A stretch of 64,000 bases of DNA from Bacillota bacterium (lineage in GTDB: Bacteria > Bacillota > Clostridia > Ch29): the NCBI GenBank assembly GCA_013540605.1, contig JABVCK010000005.1:62001-126000 (forward strand), written 5' to 3'. Within the stretch, counting starts at the first letter, position 1; each line of letters opens with the position of its first letter. The position numbers and the translations under genes were made by a program. The notes under the pieces were generated by a model that was not told the DNA's origin, did not search any database, and was given only the letters and a program-made list of their open reading frames with translations. Of the stretch, positions 61,495-64,000 are shown piece after piece.

Positions 61495-63491
61495 ACATCA
61501 CCCTCCTCAATATATTCATATAAGGCTTCCTCCAGCATTTCACGGGCCTTGCCAAGGTCTACACCCCTCAACTGTGCCCCCGCTACCGTCAGATGCCCTC
61601 CACCGCCCAACTTTTCAGTAACCAGTTGAACATTGATATCTCCCAACGACCTGCCGCTGATAAATATACTATCCCCGTACTCGCACAGTACGAAGGCAGC
61701 CTTTACTCCCTGTATTTCCAAAAGCACATCGGCCGCCTGGGCAGTTACAAGGAGCGGATTTTTTACCCTGTCCGGGCAGACCGAAACAGCTATGTTTTCA
61801 CGCACAATTTCTGCGTTCTTTACCGTTTCCGCCCGCGCTATAAAAGTTTCGATATCATCCTGGAAAAGCTGCTTGACAGAGGTGGTATCAGCTCCCATAC
61901 TCCTCAGATAGGAGGCTGCTTCAAAGGTCCTCACCCCTGTTTTAAATGTGAAATTCTTTGTATCTACAAATATCCCTGCCAGAAGGGCTTCCGCCTCCAT
62001 CGGCTTCAGCTTTACGGCGTCATCCAGGTACTGCAGTATTTCGGTTACCAGCTCACACGTAGAAGAAGCGTATGTCTCCTGATACACCAGGGCAGCTTGC
62101 TCAATGAACTCGGTACTCCTCCGGTGATGGTCTATTACAACCAGTGCGCCTGCCTTCTTAAGCGCCTCCGGACACTCGGTATAGCTGGGCCTGTGGGTAT
62201 CAACGGTTATTATGAGTGTTTCGCTGTCCACTAAATTCCCTGCTTCCTCGCAGTTGATGAACAGATTCGCATACTCTTCATCTTCTACTATACGGGAATA
62301 CATAATATCTATGGAAGGATTAGGCCCGTTCATTATTATCCGGACATCTTTGCGCAGTGTCTTTGCCCCTCTAAACAGGCCCATCGCGGAGCCAAGACAG
62401 TCAGGGTCTGCAAATTTGTGCGTCATTATAATAACCTTGGAGCTCTGGCTGATCAACTGCCGTAGAGCATGCGCAATAACTCTTGATTTGACCTTTGTCT
62501 TCTTTTCTACCTCCCTGGTTCTTCCGCCATAGAAGTACATCCTTTCGCCATCCTTAACGACTGCCTGGTCTCCTCCCCTGGCCTGTGCCAGGTCCTTGGC
62601 AGCGTTTGCAAAACGGTTGAGCTGCGCCGGGCTTTCAGCATTGACCCCCAGTCCGATGCTGAGGGTCGGAGGGATTGTATTTTTTACATTGATATCCCTG
62701 ATCCCGTCCAATATATCGAACTTCTTCTCCTGCAGATAGGAGAGGTGTCCCTTTTCAAATATTACTATGAACTTATCGTCATCGTATTTTGTTATGCACC
62801 CGTTAATACTGTCCGCCCATTGGTTCAGCTTCTTGTCTATCTCTGCCACCAGCAGCGGCCTGTTGTCGGCAGGAGTGCTCTGCAATATCTCCTCATAACT
62901 GTCCACCTGCACCAGCGCAATCACAATCTTACTGTCTTCACACTCCTTTTCCAGCTGTACTCCTGTTGTCACGTCTATAAAGTACAGCATTCCAATCTTA
63001 ACCGCTTGCCCATTGTTCCCTTTAGCTTCTACTATATTATACAGGATCTTATAATGTCTATCTGCATTTGTTGCCTGAATTTCCATGTCTTTTTTATCCT
63101 GTATAATACTCTTAACATCCAGGTCCTTGAAATACTTCCCGATACCTTCCCCAAAAAGGTTTTCAGCCCTGACTATTTCTGAAAACTTTGTATTATACCA
63201 GCTGATATTGCCCTCCTCATCAATAACAGCAAGGGGTAACGGCAGTCTTATCAAGGTATTGATAAAAGCATTGTCAATGTTGAAGGATAGGTTTTCCACA
63301 TATTCCGTGAACTGTTTTTTCTTGCTATGTGTATATCTCCTATTGTAATATATAAGATATGCAAGCACCAGCGCCCCAATAATCCCGAGCACTCGATTGT
63401 AATACAGCATAAATGCCGTCATTATTGATATTATCCAAAGATATATCGAAGTGTTTGGTGTCATCAGTTTGATAAAGTTTACATTCTTCAT
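61491..63491 (-). CDS. gdpP: Cyclic-di-AMP phosphodiesterase GdpP (YybT)
   Basis: 666 residues from ATG 63491 with AAGGAG seven bases upstream. Order: two N-terminal membrane helices (about 12-48), PAS (about 75-190), degenerate GGDEF (about 190-310, the catalytic GGDEF is absent) and a DHH/DHHA1 phosphodiesterase with [22 protein letters not shown] and [10 protein letters not shown], and the closing [13 protein letters not shown]. It lowers c-di-AMP, which controls potassium and cell-wall balance. Overlaps rplI by 4 bases. The neighbour to the right, yybS, is its usual partner. Confidence 0.95.
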   Translation of the reverse strand: MKNVNFIKLMTPNTSIYLWIISIMTAFMLYYNRVLGIIGALVLAYLIYYNRRYTHSKKKQFTEYVENLSFNIDNAFINTLIRLPLPLAVIDEEGNISWYNTKFSEIVRAENLFGEGIGKYFKDLDVKSIIQDKKDMEIQATNADRHYKILYNIVEAKGNNGQAVKIGMLYFIDVTTGVQLEKECEDSKIVIALVQVDSYEEILQSTPADNRPLLVAEIDKKLNQWADSINGCITKYDDDKFIVIFEKGHLSYLQEKKFDILDGIRDINVKNTIPPTLSIGLGVNAESPAQLNRFANAAKDLAQARGGDQAVVKDGERMYFYGGRTREVEKKTKVKSRVIAHALRQLISQSSKVIIMTHKFADPDCLGSAMGLFRGAKTLRKDVRIIMNGPNPSIDIMYSRIVEDEEYANLFINCEEAGNLVDSETLIITVDTHRPSYTECPEALKKAGALVVIDHHRRSTEFIEQAALVYQETYASSTCELVTEILQYLDDAVKLKPMEAEALLAGIFVDTKNFTFKTGVRTFEAASYLRSMGADTTSVKQLFQDDIETFIARAETVKNAEIVRENIAVSVCPDRVKNPLLVTAQAADVLLEIQGVKAAFVLCEYGDSIFISGRSLGDINVQLVTEKLGGGGHLTVAGAQLRGVDLGKAREMLEEALYEYIEEGDV

Positions 63492-63565
63492 AATCATACT
63501 CCTTCCGGATGTATATACCCTGAAAGGCTTTCTTCACCTGCCGCAGCAAGCTTTTGATTCCCCAA

Positions 63566-64000
63566 TCAATTCTTCCGGACAGACAGTTTCCGGAAATCGA
63601 AGATAACATCGAGAAGGCCCGCAAATACAGCCCCCATAGCAAGGGTCTGGTTGAACATTATAATCACCAGCAGGAAAACTTTGATCGCCTTCGCCACTCC
63701 CTTAACCGTTAAAAAATAGTATATCAGCGAAAGCCCCTGGATCAAGAAAACCATGTTAAAAAGCAGGAATATATTGCTCATTATCACTTGAGTATTTTCA
63801 AGCCCTAGATACCCTCCGATAAAGGTTAGGGCAACCAGCAGCAAAAAACCCAGGGAAATGTTATTGGGAAATCTCCACTCTCCGAAGGAAGGCAAAGGGT
63901 CCAGAGAAAGCTTAAACCTTCTCAGTATAAGCCTTGCTACCGAGTAATTCAGAAAAGAGTCCAATACCGATGCGGAAATCAGCAAAGCCGGAAGAGTTAC
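63566..64000 (-). CDS. yybS: YybS (DUF2232) membrane protein, 5' end outside window
   Basis: The frame is open to the right edge of the window, so at least 144 C-terminal residues are visible. They contain three to four hydrophobic segments (ISLGFLLLVALTFIGGYLGL, IMSNIFLLFNMVFLIQGLSLIYYF, AIKVFLLVIIMFNQTLAMGAVFAGLLDVIFDFRK). Both the ending and the place just upstream of gdpP match the DUF2232/YybS family, whose function is unknown. The internal TTG at 63985 is not the true start. Confidence 0.85.
   Translation of the reverse strand, partial: VTLPALLISASVLDSFLNYSVARLILRRFKLSLDPLPSFGEWRFPNNISLGFLLLVALTFIGGYLGLENTQVIMSNIFLLFNMVFLIQGLSLIYYFLTVKGVAKAIKVFLLVIIMFNQTLAMGAVFAGLLDVIFDFRKLSVRKN

Noticed and set aside
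1..64000. CRISPR arrays, insertion-sequence transposases, rRNA genes and prophage structural genes
   Set aside because: I saw no spaced direct repeats, transposase motifs, rRNA sequence or phage structural genes in the window; only the recombinase fragment and KilA-N gene hint at mobile DNA.

Overview
The window looks like chromosomal DNA from an endospore-forming, low-to-mid GC Clostridia-type Firmicute. The reasons are spoVG behind a sigma-H-type promoter, a complete walRK-walH-walI-walJ-htrA-rlmH neighbourhood, a purA/dnaB/rplI/gdpP/yybS block, a T-box leader, and strong AGGAGG ribosome binding sites with occasional TTG or GTG starts. In Bacillus these wal and yybS-dnaB blocks lie close to oriC, but neither dnaA nor oriC is visible here. 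The species cannot be named from the sequence alone.

Left part (1-6.6 kb): a coupled cluster of acyl-CoA dehydratase activase-related proteins (a COG3580-like C-terminus cut by the window edge, a COG3581-like protein, a COG1924 HgdC-like ATPase, a terminator, then a second COG3581-like paralogue), followed by spoVG, purR and divergent murC.

Accessory region (6.7-11.8 kb): directly downstream of a tRNA-Ala gene lie an orphan serine-recombinase C-terminal protein, a frameshifted KilA-N gene containing a 34-bp perfect palindrome, a 46-aa ORF, a SWIM zinc-finger protein, a truncated DUF3795 gene and the remains of an ECF-type sigma factor. This looks like a decayed mobile element.

Central part (11.8-35.8 kb): an ion permease; csp with a DEAD-box helicase; a TtcA-like enzyme; an HD hydrolase; rocD with a sigma-54-type promoter, an upstream palindrome and the RocR-type activator next door; a radical SAM protein; a FabK/nitronate monooxygenase-type enzyme under a FapR-like operator; a TPP riboswitch controlling a thiamine-binding protein and ThiXYZ transporter; proC under a proline-type T-box; a TetR gene with its operator beside a deleted PEP-synthase-like gene; topB; a YczE/YitT-like membrane protein; an OsmC remnant beside a second TetR gene; a lipoprotein; and a broken DUF2281/Doc toxin-antitoxin pair.

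Right part (35.8-64 kb): mostly minus-strand core genes: rlmH (frameshifted as given), htrA, walJ, murA, walI, walH, a small secreted protein, walK, walR, cell-surface proteins and peptidases, a DnaD-like/DnaC-like pair, a tRNA Lys-Asp-Thr cluster, purA, a flavoprotein, a DUF1858 protein, dnaB, a Lon-type protease, rplI, gdpP and yybS (open at the right edge). A tight array of six DnaA-box-like 9-mers lies between dnaB and the DUF1858 gene and is the least expected regulatory signal in the window.
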